From Flavobacteriales bacterium (GTDB lineage: Bacteria; Bacteroidota; Bacteroidia; Flavobacteriales_D; Sanyastnellaceae): a stretch of 36,019 nucleotides of DNA. The notes beneath the pieces were generated by a model. That model was given only the letters and a program-made list of their open reading frames with translations. It was not told the origin of the DNA and did not search any database. Both the position numbers and the translations under genes were made by a program. Below are positions 16,705 to 25,518 of the stretch, piece after piece (within the stretch, counting starts at the first letter, position 1; each line of letters starts with the position of its first letter). The stretch spans positions 1 through 36,019 of the forward strand of contig JAURDB010000009.1 of NCBI GenBank assembly GCA_030828175.1, given 5' to 3'.

Positions 16705-18357
16705 TCACGGCCGTGGAAGAACCCCAATCTGCAATTCCACATCCCATCCAGCGCGCACATCCACGCCCTCGGCCCACCGGATCACTTCCTCAGGTCCCTG
16801 TCCCAACAATGGGTCCAGACCCGTCCATCGGCCATTGCCATCTCGGTCCTCTACCTGCACGACACCGTATTTGCCCGGCAAGAGCCGACCGAATTTCCCC
16901 TCTGTGTCGATCGATTTGTCCAAAACAGGCAGACCCGACCCATTGACCAAAAGCCAGAGCGCGGCATCAGAAGGCACAAAAGCGGAGTCCCAAACCAACC
17001 GAATGGAACCGTAGTCCGATTCCTTCCTCACGTTCACATCCCACCGCAAGGTGTCTGCGTGGGTTCCCCCTGCGCCTGTCAGGGCACCGGGCAAGAGTTC
17101 CAATGACACCCTGGAGCCCGGAGGAAAAGGACCCACTTCCAATCGGGAGCCTTGCAATCGGAATGCCGAAGCGGACAAAGGGAGCGTATCGCCCTCAAGA
17201 ACGCTCGTACCCAAGCACAAAGCCGTATCCAAGCGTTCGGGAACGGGAGCGAACCGCACCCGAAACTGCCCATCAGGAGAAACGGTACGCTCCGTCTTGC
17301 CCACCTCAAAAGGCCGAGTAACCGCTTCCAATTTCCGGACTTCCAATGTGTCGCTTCTGGACGGGTGGACCAGAACCAAAGGGCCCTTGGGAATGCCCTG
17401 TTCGAGGGGCACAACCGTCCAAATGCTGTCTCCTTCCCGATCGATGGGAATCCTACCGTCCGGACCCTCCAAATGGACATCGATATCCCCATCGGACATA
17501 CCGTCTGGTCCCTCTCTCAAATCTTGGAGCCCCATGATCGCAGCACGGAGGTAACCCGATGAATCCACCCGCACTCCCGAAGAATAGGTAGAGGGAACTT
17601 TTGGCGGAAGGGTCATCCTCAATGGCCCTTGCTCCCACTGCCTCGTCTGCTCCGCGCTGTCCGACGCAACACGTATGGGCATTGGAGCCCAAGCAAGGGA
17701 TTCCGAAGCATCCGCACGGTAATTGCCATTCACATCGTCCAGGACCAAGCACCCGAACGACCCCACCGGCAGGAAAGACAACTGGAACATTCCACTGTCC
17801 AGGACCATCCCGACATAATCGGGAAGGGGGCGCAGCGAATCGGGCAATCCGGCTTCCAAGATGCCTTCCGGCAGCGAATCGCGAAACAGGAGCACCCTCG
17901 CACTCTCCACCGGCTCGCCCGACCAGGCATCTTCGGCCCGCCCCACAACCTTTCCGGAATCCAATTGATCCCCAGTTGAGAACACATACTGCAACCCCTC
18001 AGCGGAATTGGATTCCCTGAGATCGCTCACCGCATTTCCGAATTGCACGATGTAGGTGCGATCCGGCAGCAGTTCTTCTCCCAGTTCCACCGAAAGTCGT
18101 TTTCCCCGCAACAGAACCCTCGGCGGCTCGGTCAGCGGCGGTGACACCAGCATTTGCCTTCGGATGTCCTTCAGCTGGATGAACTCATCGAATTCCAGCA
18201 CAAACGAAGAACCCTCAAAACCCGTCGTGCCAAAAGCCGGCTCTGCCTGCACCACCTGTGGAGGCTGCTCATCCCTTCCCCCACCGTCCGGCGCCCCGAC
18301 TTGAGCGCAACCCATGGCCACCACTGCGAACCCGAGAAAGCAAAGCGATCGGCTCAT
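16705..18357 (-). CDS. Lipoprotein with N-terminal Ig-like (SbsA/Big_5-type) domain
   Basis: A 550-residue lipoprotein. The N-terminus MSRSLCFLGFAVVAMGC gives a lipobox with Cys17 as the lipidated residue. The next ~100 residues (PPQVVQAEPAFGTTGFEG, FDEFIQLKDI, VSPPL, LLPDRTYIVQFG, FSTG) match the SbsA Ig-like domain of a lipoprotein family that is common in Bacteroidota. A carboxypeptidase-regulatory-like segment follows (GRAEDAWSGEPVESARVLLF, then LDDVNGNYRADASES), and a shorter related segment (VEDRDGNGRWTGLDPLL) lies near the end. The function is unknown; a cell-envelope location is likely. Its start ATG overlaps the stop of the fRMsr gene by 4 bp (ATGA), so the two are co-translated. Confidence 0.85.
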   Translation of the reverse strand: MSRSLCFLGFAVVAMGCAQVGAPDGGGRDEQPPQVVQAEPAFGTTGFEGSSFVLEFDEFIQLKDIRRQMLVSPPLTEPPRVLLRGKRLSVELGEELLPDRTYIVQFGNAVSDLRESNSAEGLQYVFSTGDQLDSGKVVGRAEDAWSGEPVESARVLLFRDSLPEGILEAGLPDSLRPLPDYVGMVLDSGMFQLSFLPVGSFGCLVLDDVNGNYRADASESLAWAPMPIRVASDSAEQTRQWEQGPLRMTLPPKVPSTYSSGVRVDSSGYLRAAIMGLQDLREGPDGMSDGDIDVHLEGPDGRIPIDREGDSIWTVVPLEQGIPKGPLVLVHPSRSDTLEVRKLEAVTRPFEVGKTERTVSPDGQFRVRFAPVPERLDTALCLGTSVLEGDTLPLSASAFRLQGSRLEVGPFPPGSRVSLELLPGALTGAGGTHADTLRWDVNVRKESDYGSIRLVWDSAFVPSDAALWLLVNGSGLPVLDKSIDTEGKFGRLLPGKYGVVQVEDRDGNGRWTGLDPLLGQGPEEVIRWAEGVDVRAGWDVELQIGVLPRP

Positions 18358-18863
18358 GGACGGTCCCGTTGGGGTGACTCCAACAATGCCAGCGAGACCG
18401 CATCAATCAATCGCTGCATCCGCAACGCATCCGCATTGTCAAAATCCCCGATCAAGGCACTGTCGATATCGAATACCGCGCGAACCTGTCCTTGGTCGTC
18501 GCGCACAGGCAAGACCAACTCACTCCGGCTCAGGGGGCTGCAAGCCACGTGTCCGGGAAACGCCTCTACATCTCTGACCACCACCGCTTCGTTTCGTTCC
18601 CACGCGGCAGCACACACGCCCTTGCCCTTGTGCAATCGGGTACATGCAACCGGACCTTGAAAAGGGCCGAGCACCAACTCCTGTCCCTGAACACGGTAGA
18701 AACCAACCCAGTGCCATCCGAAGGCCATGTGAACCATTGCGACAAAGTTGGCTTGATTGGCAATGGGATCCGGGTCCACCAGAACCGCAGGGCACTGCAA
18801 GTCCAGCTGGTCATACCGCTCCATGCGGGAAGACTGGGGATCAAATGCCGGCGAGGTTCCCAT
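18354..18863 (-). CDS. msrC: Free methionine-(R)-sulfoxide reductase (GAF domain)
   Basis: A 169-residue GAF-domain protein. The three catalytic cysteines of free Met-(R)-O reductase are all present as Cys74 (ACTR), Cys84 (GVC) and Cys108 (HVACSPLSRSEL). Their spacing of 10 and 24 residues is identical to Cys84/94/118 of the E. coli enzyme. The VGFYRV and SELVLPV blocks also fit. The enzyme reduces free methionine-R-sulfoxide in the cytoplasm using thioredoxin. I choose ATG 18863: the frame extends 50 codons upstream, but that part is unlike the family and overlaps the DUF72 gene. The gene lies 55 bp downstream of the DUF72 gene and overlaps the lipoprotein gene by 4 bp. Confidence 0.92.
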   Translation of the reverse strand: MGTSPAFDPQSSRMERYDQLDLQCPAVLVDPDPIANQANFVAMVHMAFGWHWVGFYRVQGQELVLGPFQGPVACTRLHKGKGVCAAAWERNEAVVVRDVEAFPGHVACSPLSRSELVLPVRDDQGQVRAVFDIDSALIGDFDNADALRMQRLIDAVSLALLESPQRDRP

Positions 18864-18918
18864 GCTTCGAATTTCGACAGTGAAAGCGCATCCCCTGCGA
18901 TGCACAAGGGAAGAATCG

Positions 18919-19845
18919 TCAAAAAAGCGACGGCATGGGCGCCCGAACGACTGCACCCAAACGCTCTCCCACCAATTCCGCAAAGCGCCGACAGGTGTCT
19001 GGCGTCTTGACACTGTCAGGCTGGTGAACCAACAAATCGACCGACTTCAAACCCATGGAATGCCATGCCTCGATGCGCTCGCACCAGTCCGACAAACGCC
19101 GATCGTCGGAAGGGTGTCCCTCATAACCACCAAATCGAAGCAGAAGAAACGGCGCTGTCATGCGCATGTGAACCGCATCCCTGCGCAGAGCAGTGTCGCT
19201 GATTACCGCGCCCACCTGATGTTCGAGCATGGTTTTCCAGACCCGCTCCACGGCGGCTTCAAATTCCGGTTCGGGAGCAAACCACTGCGGATGTCGGAAC
19301 TCCACGGCCACCTCGAAATCCCGCGGCCAACCCTTCAGATAAGCCAACAAGCGATCGGCTTGAGAAGGAGCAAAATGAGGCGGCAACTGGATGAATGAAG
19401 GGCCCCTCTTGTGCCCCAAGGCATCCAGGCCCGCGATGAAATCATCTGTGGGCCCCTCGCAATCGTTGAAGCGCCGGTAATGAGAAATGATCGCCGGGAA
19501 TTTGGCGCAGAAGCGAAAATCCTCCGGCATGGCTGCCGCCCATTCCGCCATTCGCTCGGGGGGGTGGATGCGATAGTGCGTGGCATTCAATTCTATGGTT
19601 CCGAATGCCTGACCGTAGTGTTCCGGCCAAGTTCGCTGCGGCGCTTTGGCAGGGTAAACGCTGCCACGCCAAGGCCGAATGGTCCACATGGTACCGCCGG
19701 CACGAACCTCCAGTGGAGCAGGCTTCCCTCCTTCCAAACCATGGGCCAATCCACGTTGTGTGTCCCCGTGATCCGGTGGCAGATCAAATTCGACGCCCGG
19801 CAACAAAGCACCCTGATCCTCTTCTGGAATCTTGCCATACTTCAC
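18919..19845 (-). CDS. DUF72 family protein (YecE-like)
   Basis: A 308-residue DUF72 protein (TIM-barrel-like fold, biochemical role not established). Recognisable blocks are TFGTIELNATHYRIHP-type sequence around residue 82, EDFRFCAKFPAIISH, FIQLPPHFAPS, FEVAVEFRHPQWF and a C-terminal VDLLVHQPDSV segment. The start is GTG 19845: the N-terminus MKYGKIPEEDQ then FDLPPDHGDT matches the Bacteroidota subfamily, which begins MKFGKV and carries an FxLPxDHxDT block, so no shorter ATG start is credible. It leads the minus-strand run to fRMsr, lipoprotein and T9SS type B protein, and is divergent from the ComF-type gene. Confidence 0.88.
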   Translation of the reverse strand: MKYGKIPEEDQGALLPGVEFDLPPDHGDTQRGLAHGLEGGKPAPLEVRAGGTMWTIRPWRGSVYPAKAPQRTWPEHYGQAFGTIELNATHYRIHPPERMAEWAAAMPEDFRFCAKFPAIISHYRRFNDCEGPTDDFIAGLDALGHKRGPSFIQLPPHFAPSQADRLLAYLKGWPRDFEVAVEFRHPQWFAPEPEFEAAVERVWKTMLEHQVGAVISDTALRRDAVHMRMTAPFLLLRFGGYEGHPSDDRRLSDWCERIEAWHSMGLKSVDLLVHQPDSVKTPDTCRRFAELVGERLGAVVRAPMPSLF

Positions 19846-19850
19846 ACCGG

Positions 19851-19858
19851 CAAAGAAA
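19851..19858 (-). promoter_or_regulatory. Candidate -7 box of the DUF72 gene
   Basis: The minus strand reads TTTCTTTG, one mismatch to TAnnTTTG, ending 5 nt before GTG 19845. It is one of two back-to-back boxes in the 73-bp divergent gap. Confidence 0.4.
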
Positions 19859-19905
19859 CGGGCCGACCCGACAAAACCGCCACCTCATCAGCAACGGCAA
19901 CAGGA

Positions 19906-19913
19906 GATCTTTG
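19906..19913 (+). promoter_or_regulatory. Candidate -7 box of the comF-type gene
   Basis: GATCTTTG has one mismatch to TAnnTTTG and ends 5 nt before ATG 19919. It supports 19919, not an upstream in-frame ATG at 19832, as the start. Confidence 0.4.
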
Positions 19914-19918
19914 GTGCC

Positions 19919-20608
19919 ATGAGGTCCATCCTGTGCGACATCCTATCCGCCGTCCTTCCCCGAAGGTGTTCTGCTTGCGGCACGCCGCTGGATGCAAAAG
20001 AGCGCTTCTGGTGCATCTCTTGCGCATTCATCTGGACACGCCATGTTCAGCCGGGACTTTTGCGATTTGAGGGCCGTCTGAATTGGGCCCACAGCTGGTC
20101 CTGGCTCAACCTGAGAAACCCCGAGGAAAAAGCCCTGGTTCATGACCTCAAGTACGGAGGAAACCCCCTGCTCGGCGTCGAATTGGGGCGGGCCATGGCC
20201 ATGGAGTGGTTGGAAGAAAGGACACTTGGACAAACCATGCACAGCGAGTGGTCATTGGTACCCGTTCCGTTGCACCCACGAAGACAGCGCAAACGCGGCT
20301 ACAACCAAAGCATGCAACTCGCCCTCGGGTGGTCCCAATGCACCGACATGACCATTGCGCCCCTTTGCATCCGCTCCGAGGCCGGTCGCTCGTTCACCCG
20401 CTACAACCGCAGCCAGAGAGTGGCCCGGGGAAACAACCCCTTCTCATGGAACGAAAGCGCCTCCCCCCTGACCCCTTCCACCCAAGGGCTTATCATCATC
20501 GATGACGTCGTCACGACGGGAAGCACCTTGGAATCCATGCATGGCGCCCTGCGGAGCCAATGGCCCGGCCCATTGGCCTTCGTCACCCTCGCAGATGCCG
20601 CACGATAA
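19919..20608 (+). CDS. comF: ComF family protein (amidophosphoribosyltransferase-like)
   Basis: A 229-residue ComF-type protein. Residues 17-35 form a small zinc-finger-like site with Cys17, Cys20, Cys32 and Cys35. The phosphoribosyltransferase domain follows, with LVPVPLHPRRQRKRGYNQS and the PRPP-binding loop IIIDDVVTTGST at residues 192-203. In naturally competent bacteria ComF helps bring single-stranded DNA into the cytoplasm; in most species the role is untested. The upstream 29 open codons (from ATG 19832) overlap the divergent DUF72 gene and lack conservation, so ATG 19919 is preferred. The 3' end faces secA with a 66-bp gap holding only a weak, widely spaced inverted repeat (TGAGAC/GTCTCA). 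Confidence 0.9.
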   Translation: MRSILCDILSAVLPRRCSACGTPLDAKERFWCISCAFIWTRHVQPGLLRFEGRLNWAHSWSWLNLRNPEEKALVHDLKYGGNPLLGVELGRAMAMEWLEERTLGQTMHSEWSLVPVPLHPRRQRKRGYNQSMQLALGWSQCTDMTIAPLCIRSEAGRSFTRYNRSQRVARGNNPFSWNESASPLTPSTQGLIIIDDVVTTGSTLESMHGALRSQWPGPLAFVTLADAAR

Positions 20609-20674
20609 AATCAGATGAGACCGAAAATGTGAAAATGGGGGCGGCATGTTGTCTCACCAATGCCTGCGGCAGCT

Positions 20675-23600
20675 TCAGAGGCCGTGGCACTTCTTGTACT
20701 TCTTACCGGAGCCACATGGACAGGGCTCGTTGGGCAATGTCTTCTTCTCGACGCGGACCGGCTCCACCTTTTGGGGGGGCGGGGCCATGCCCGGGGCACC
20801 CGCACCACCGCCTGCAGCCGCCTGCGACCGAGCGGCGGCCAAGCGCTGCTCGTTGAGGTTCTGGACACCCTGCTTGCTCGTCTGCACCCTGGGGGCGGGG
20901 GCGGGGCGGGCGCCTGGAGCCCGCTTGACCTGATCCGGTTGGCTGGGCAACTGACACTTGAGCAGGAAGCTCGCGACGTCCGCATTCATCCGCTGGACCA
21001 TGCCCTTGAAAAGCTCGTAAGATTCAAACTTGTAGATGAGCAGAGGGTCTTTCTGCTCGAAACGGGCGTGCTGCACATTGGAGCGCAGGTCGTCCATGTT
21101 CCGCAGGTGTTCCTTCCACAACTGGTCCAACACCGCGAGCACCACAGACTTCTCCAGCTCGTCCACCAAGGAAGTTCCAGAAGTGGAAACCGCCTGCTCG
21201 ATGTTGGCGAGGACCTGCATGTTCCTCCGGCCATCGGTAAAGGGCACCGCGATGTTGACGAATTGATTGGAATCGTCCTCGTAGACCTTCTGAATGACCG
21301 GGTGGGCATGCGCCGCAAGGGACACCATGCGGTCCCGATAGTGCTTCTCGGCCGTCTTGTGCAGCGATTGAGCCTGTTCCTCCTGTGGCCCGATGCCAAA
21401 ATCTGAAGAGGCGAAAGGCGGGTCGACCCCGAGTTCAGCCAGGCTGCGAATCCGCAACCCGTCGAAATCCTTGGAAGGTGCAAACTCCGTGATGAGCTGG
21501 TCGGACAGCTCGTAGAACATGCCGGAGATGTCGAACTTCAACCGCTCTCCATGCAAGGCGTTCCGGCGGCGGCGGTAGATGACCTCCCGCTGGCTGTTCA
21601 TCACGTCGTCGTACTCGAGCAAGCGCTTCCGGATGCCGAAGTTGTTCTCCTCCACCTTGCGCTGTGCGCGCTCGATGGACTTGGTGATCATGCTGTGCTG
21701 AATGACCTCGCCCTCCTGATGGCCAAGTCGGTCCATCATCTTGGAGACGCGCTCGCTTTGGAACAGGCGCATGAGATCGTCCTCAAGCGACACATAGAAC
21801 TGGCTGCTTCCGGGGTCGCCTTGACGGCCCGAGCGGCCGCGCAACTGGCGGTCCACACGGCGGCTGTCGTGGCGCTCTGTGCCAATGATCGCCAGACCGC
21901 CTGAGGCCTTGACCTCTTCGCTCAACTTGATGTCCGTTCCGCGGCCCGCCATGTTCGTCGCGATGGTGACCGCGCCGGGCTGGCCCGCCTTGGCCACGAC
22001 TTCCGCTTCGGCCTGGTGCCGCTTCGCATTGAGCACCTGATGCTCGATTTTCCGAATGTCGAGCATGCGGCTGAGCAGCTCGCTCACCTCGACCGTAGTG
22101 GTGCCCACCAGCACGGGGCGGCCGGCGTCGCGCAGCTTCACCACATCGTCGATGACCGCGTTGAACTTCTCCCGCTTCGTCTTGAAGACCAGATCGTCCT
22201 CATCATTCCGCGCAATGGGGCGGTTCGTGGGAATGCTCATCACATCGAGCTTGTAGATGTCCCACAACTCTTGCGCCTCGGTTTCCGCTGTGCCCGTCAT
22301 GCCCGCGAGCTTGTGGTACATGCGGAAGTAATTCTGCAAGGTGATGGTAGCGTAAGTCTGGGTAGCGGCCTCGATGCGCACGCCCTCTTTGGCTTCAATG
22401 GCCTGGTGCAATCCGTCGGAATAGCGGCGACCCTCCATGATGCGGCCGGTCTGCTCGTCCACGATCTTGACCTTGTTGTCCATGACCACATAGTCCACGT
22501 CCTTCTCAAAGAGGGCGTAAGACTTGAGGAGTTGGTTCATGGTATGGAGACGGGCCGACTTCACCCCCTGCTCCCGGAAAAGTGCCTCGCGCTTTTCCTG
22601 CTTTACGGCATCCGAATCGCTGGAGGCATCAATCTCCACCAAGGTGGACGGCACGTCCGGCATGGTGAAGAAATGCTCGTCCTCCATGTTGGCCGTGAGC
22701 ATGGCGATGCCCTTCTCGGTGAGCTCTACCTGGTTCTGCTTCTCGTCGATGACGAAATACAGCTCCTCATCCGCCTCAGGCATCATCCGCTTGTTGTCCT
22801 GGAGGTAGTACGCCTCCGTCTTCAACATCTGCTGACGGATGCCTTCCTCACTCATGAACTTGATGAGCGACTTGGTCTTGGGAAGGCCGCGGTTGGCGCG
22901 GAACAACGCCAAACCTCCTGTGCGAATGGTCTCCTTGTCGGAGCCCGGGTCCCCCAGTTTCTTCTTGGCCTCGGTGATGAAACCGTTGACCGTCTGGCGT
23001 TGCTTCTGAACGAGCTGGACCACCTTCGGCTTGAGCTGCTCGAATTCGTGCTCGTCACCCTTGGGTGTGGGACCGGAAATGATCAGCGGCGTGCGGGCCT
23101 CATCAATCAAAACGCTGTCCACCTCGTCCACAATGGCGTAGTGATGTTTGCGCTGGACCAATTGATCCGGGCGCATGGCCATGTTGTCGCGCAGGTAGTC
23201 GAATCCGAACTCGTTGTTCGTGCCATACACGATGTCACAGCGGTAAGCGTTCCGGCGTTGCTCGGAGTTCGGCTGGTGCTTGTCGATGCAATCAATCGTG
23301 AGCCCGTGGAACTGGAAAATGGGGCCCATCCACTCGGCGTCGCGCCGGGCGAGATAGTCGTTGACCGTCACCAAGTGCACTCCGCGCCCGGTCAGGGCGT
23401 TCAGGAATACAGGCAGCGTGGCGACCAAGGTCTTTCCCTCACCGGTTTGCATCTCAGCCACCTTTCCGCGATGGAGGGCCACACCTCCAATCAACTGCAC
23501 ATCGTAGTGGACCATGTTCCACTCCACCTCCGAGCCGGCAGCCTTCCAGCTCCGCGCCCAGAAAGCGCGATCGCCATCGATCCGCACAAAATCATGAACC

Positions 23601-24034
23601 GCCGCCAAATCCCGATCGTAGTCCAAGGCCTGTACCTGAACCTCTCCTTCCGCAGCAAACCGACGCGACGTCTCCTTCAAAAGCGCGAAAGCCTCGGGCA
23701 ACAGCTCCTCCAACACCTCTTCGAGCTGGACATCGATCTGCTTTTCCAGTGCGTCCACCCGATCGTAAAGCACCTCCTTCGCCTCAAAGGACATGGCCGG
23801 GTTGGTAGACGCCTGGGCCTTCAACTCAGTGGATTCCGCGACCGATTCCTCCACATGTTTCAGGATGCGTGCCTTCAGATCGGCACTGCGCTCGCGCAAC
23901 CCATCCGCTGTAAGCCCTTCCATCTCAGAAGCAAATCCGTGGATGGCATCAATGGCCGGCTGAATGGCTTTGACATCCGTTGCCGCCTTGTCTCCGACCA
24001 GGCGTTTGACGATCTTGTTGAAGGCTCCAATCAT
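20675..24034 (-). CDS. secA: Preprotein translocase ATPase SecA
   Basis: A 1119-residue SecA, the ATPase motor that pushes unfolded preproteins through SecYEG. Walker A (MQTGEGKTLVA) is at residues 195-205 and the DEVD box at 303-306. DEARTPLIISG, the LSRMLD block, ATNMAGRGTDI and GRSGRQGDPGSSQFY follow in order. Walker A lies ~95 residues later than in E. coli, owing to a Glu-rich insertion after the N-terminal region, as in other long Bacteroidota SecA proteins. The C-terminus has a Pro/Gly/Ala linker and the zinc site (Cys1105, Cys1107, Cys1116, His1117) that binds SecB and lipids in other bacteria. ATG 24034 matches the usual MIGAFNKIVKRL start. It is divergent from nrdB across 389 bp. 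Confidence 0.97.
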   Translation of the reverse strand: MIGAFNKIVKRLVGDKAATDVKAIQPAIDAIHGFASEMEGLTADGLRERSADLKARILKHVEESVAESTELKAQASTNPAMSFEAKEVLYDRVDALEKQIDVQLEEVLEELLPEAFALLKETSRRFAAEGEVQVQALDYDRDLAAVHDFVRIDGDRAFWARSWKAAGSEVEWNMVHYDVQLIGGVALHRGKVAEMQTGEGKTLVATLPVFLNALTGRGVHLVTVNDYLARRDAEWMGPIFQFHGLTIDCIDKHQPNSEQRRNAYRCDIVYGTNNEFGFDYLRDNMAMRPDQLVQRKHHYAIVDEVDSVLIDEARTPLIISGPTPKGDEHEFEQLKPKVVQLVQKQRQTVNGFITEAKKKLGDPGSDKETIRTGGLALFRANRGLPKTKSLIKFMSEEGIRQQMLKTEAYYLQDNKRMMPEADEELYFVIDEKQNQVELTEKGIAMLTANMEDEHFFTMPDVPSTLVEIDASSDSDAVKQEKREALFREQGVKSARLHTMNQLLKSYALFEKDVDYVVMDNKVKIVDEQTGRIMEGRRYSDGLHQAIEAKEGVRIEAATQTYATITLQNYFRMYHKLAGMTGTAETEAQELWDIYKLDVMSIPTNRPIARNDEDDLVFKTKREKFNAVIDDVVKLRDAGRPVLVGTTTVEVSELLSRMLDIRKIEHQVLNAKRHQAEAEVVAKAGQPGAVTIATNMAGRGTDIKLSEEVKASGGLAIIGTERHDSRRVDRQLRGRSGRQGDPGSSQFYVSLEDDLMRLFQSERVSKMMDRLGHQEGEVIQHSMITKSIERAQRKVEENNFGIRKRLLEYDDVMNSQREVIYRRRRNALHGERLKFDISGMFYELSDQLITEFAPSKDFDGLRIRSLAELGVDPPFASSDFGIGPQEEQAQSLHKTAEKHYRDRMVSLAAHAHPVIQKVYEDDSNQFVNIAVPFTDGRRNMQVLANIEQAVSTSGTSLVDELEKSVVLAVLDQLWKEHLRNMDDLRSNVQHARFEQKDPLLIYKFESYELFKGMVQRMNADVASFLLKCQLPSQPDQVKRAPGARPAPAPRVQTSKQGVQNLNEQRLAAARSQAAAGGGAGAPGMAPPPQKVEPVRVEKKTLPNEPCPCGSGKKYKKCHGL

Positions 24035-24096
24035 GGGTGCTGCGTCTCCCCTTTTCGGTCATGATGAAAACGATCAAACGACGCAAGGGGTGTGGA

Positions 24097-24104
24097 CAAA
24101 ATTA
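24097..24104 (-). promoter_or_regulatory. -7 promoter box of secA
   Basis: The minus strand reads TAATTTTG, a perfect TAnnTTTG match, giving a 5' untranslated region of about 55-60 nt before ATG 24034. No TTG lies at the usual -33 distance. Confidence 0.5.
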
Positions 24105-24338
24105 AGGCCCAAGATTGGGGTGGGCACTCCCAAACAATGTTTGAAAATCCACGACCGCCGGGGAATTCCCCAGCCCCACAACGTGGCATCAACGCCATAC
24201 CGCGCCACCCTACATCTGCGCCCCTATCCACAAGACAAAACGCTCTATAACAAACAACTAGCCCCTCTATTGAGCGTCATGTTGACAATTACACCGAGGT
24301 GTTCATGGTTTCTGATTGCCGTTCAAGAATCCCCTCTG

Positions 24339-24346
24339 CAGTTTTG
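24339..24346 (+). promoter_or_regulatory. Possible -7 box of nrdB
   Basis: CAGTTTTG has one mismatch to TAnnTTTG, with TTG at 24316-24318 spaced 20 bp upstream, within the usual range. It would give a leader of roughly 70 nt before ATG 24424. Confidence 0.35.
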
Positions 24347-24423
24347 AAGTCCGTCTTTTCGGAAACGGAAAACGCAGTGTCAAAAAGTCCATTTCTAAGT
24401 CCACATTTCCACCACCCCGCCCC

Positions 24424-25518
24424 ATGATCGATCCATCACTCGGAAACACGTCAGAACCCCTGAATGAAACGGCAACGGAATCCAATACCGGATCCACGGG
24501 GCAAATGGCCATTGAAGCGGTTCTTCCCGAAAACACTCAGGTGGTGGAACCCATATTGGAGGACAATCCCAACCGATTTGTCCTGTTTCCGATTCAGCAC
24601 GACGACATCTGGAACTTCTACAAGAAGTCGGAGGCAAGCTTCTGGACCGCTGAAGAAATCGATCTCGCTGCCGACATCGTGGACTGGAACGAGAAACTGA
24701 ACGACAACGAGCGTTATTTCATCAAGCACATCCTTGCCTTTTTCGCCGCATCAGATGGCATTGTAAATGAGAACCTCGCTGAGAACTTCGTGGCCGAGGT
24801 GCAGTACACGGAAGCCAAGTTCTTCTACGGCTTTCAGATCATGATGGAGAACATCCATTCGGAGACCTACTCCTTGCTGATCGACACTTACATCAAGGAC
24901 AAAGAGGAAAAGAACCACCTCTTCAACGCCATCGAGACCCTCGATTGCGTGAAGAAGAAAGCGGATTGGGCGTTGGAGTGGATTGACAACGGCAGCTTCG
25001 CAGAGCGCATTGTCGCTTTTGCTGCGGTAGAAGGCATCTTCTTCAGCGGCAGCTTCTGCTCCATCTTCTGGCTCAAGAAGCGGGGACTCATGCCGGGCTT
25101 GAGTTTCTCCAACGAACTGATTTCTCGCGACGAAGGCATGCACTGCGATTTCGCTTGCCTGCTCTACACACGCCACTTGGTCAACAAGCTGCCCAAGTCA
25201 ACGATCGAAAAGATCATCACCGACGCTGTGGCCATCGAGAAGGAATTCGTTTGCGATGCTTTGCCCGTGCGACTGATCGGCATGAATGCAGATCTCATGA
25301 GCCAGTACATTGAATTCGTGGCGGACCGACTGCTTGTAGAACTCGGAAACGAGAAAATCTACAACACCTCGAACCCCTTCGATTTCATGGAAATGATTTC
25401 CCTTCAGGGCAAAACCAACTTCTTCGAGAAGCGCGTCGCCGAGTATCAGAAGGCCGGAGTGAACAAAAATGGCTCCGAAGAAGAAAGCAAAGGCTTCAGC
25501 CTCGACGCGGATTTCTGA
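24424..25518 (+). CDS. nrdB: Ribonucleoside-diphosphate reductase, beta (radical) subunit, class Ia
   Basis: A 364-residue radical subunit. The ligands of the di-iron site are visible as Asp111 ([13 protein letters not shown]), Glu142 and His145 (MENIHSETY), Glu203 ([12 protein letters not shown]), and Glu237 and His240 ([11 protein letters not shown]). Tyr149 is the radical tyrosine, so this is a tyrosyl-radical class I enzyme. Sequence such as [25 protein letters not shown] and [24 protein letters not shown] is strikingly close to eukaryotic R2. ATG 24424 is the first ATG before a ~45-residue variable leader; Met28 (24505) is an alternative. The C-terminus is enriched in acidic residues and ends in Phe, as expected for docking on NrdA, which follows 222 bp downstream. 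Confidence 0.95.
   Translation: MIDPSLGNTSEPLNETATESNTGSTGQMAIEAVLPENTQVVEPILEDNPNRFVLFPIQHDDIWNFYKKSEASFWTAEEIDLAADIVDWNEKLNDNERYFIKHILAFFAASDGIVNENLAENFVAEVQYTEAKFFYGFQIMMENIHSETYSLLIDTYIKDKEEKNHLFNAIETLDCVKKKADWALEWIDNGSFAERIVAFAAVEGIFFSGSFCSIFWLKKRGLMPGLSFSNELISRDEGMHCDFACLLYTRHLVNKLPKSTIEKIITDAVAIEKEFVCDALPVRLIGMNADLMSQYIEFVADRLLVELGNEKIYNTSNPFDFMEMISLQGKTNFFEKRVAEYQKAGVNKNGSEEESKGFSLDADF

Larger units (their letters stand above)
24035..24423. other. secA-nrdB divergent intergenic region
   Basis: The longest non-coding gap in the window (389 bp), with a lower GC content than its surroundings. It contains the secA -7 box and two DnaA-box-like nonamers with one mismatch each: TTGTCCACA on the minus strand (24091-24099) and CTATCCACA on the plus strand (24224-24232). 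It also has a short palindromic element, ACACC-GA-GGTGT (24291-24302), just after a TTGACA, and a possible nrdB promoter (TTG 24316-24318, 20 bp, CAGTTTTG 24339-24346). No NrdR-box pair is visible, and I see no small gene or RNA. Confidence 0.55.

Noticed and set aside
18864-19013. 50-residue extension of the fRMsr protein
   Set aside because: It overlaps the end of the DUF72 gene and is unlike GAF/fRMsr N-termini.
20609-20674. Terminator between comF and secA
   Set aside because: The only inverted repeat is TGAGAC/GTCTCA, separated by about 30 nt and without a T-run, too weak to call.
22016-24064. A 682-codon plus-strand open frame antisense to secA
   Set aside because: It is a Leu/His/Val-rich shadow with no domain; secA motifs are intact on the minus strand throughout.
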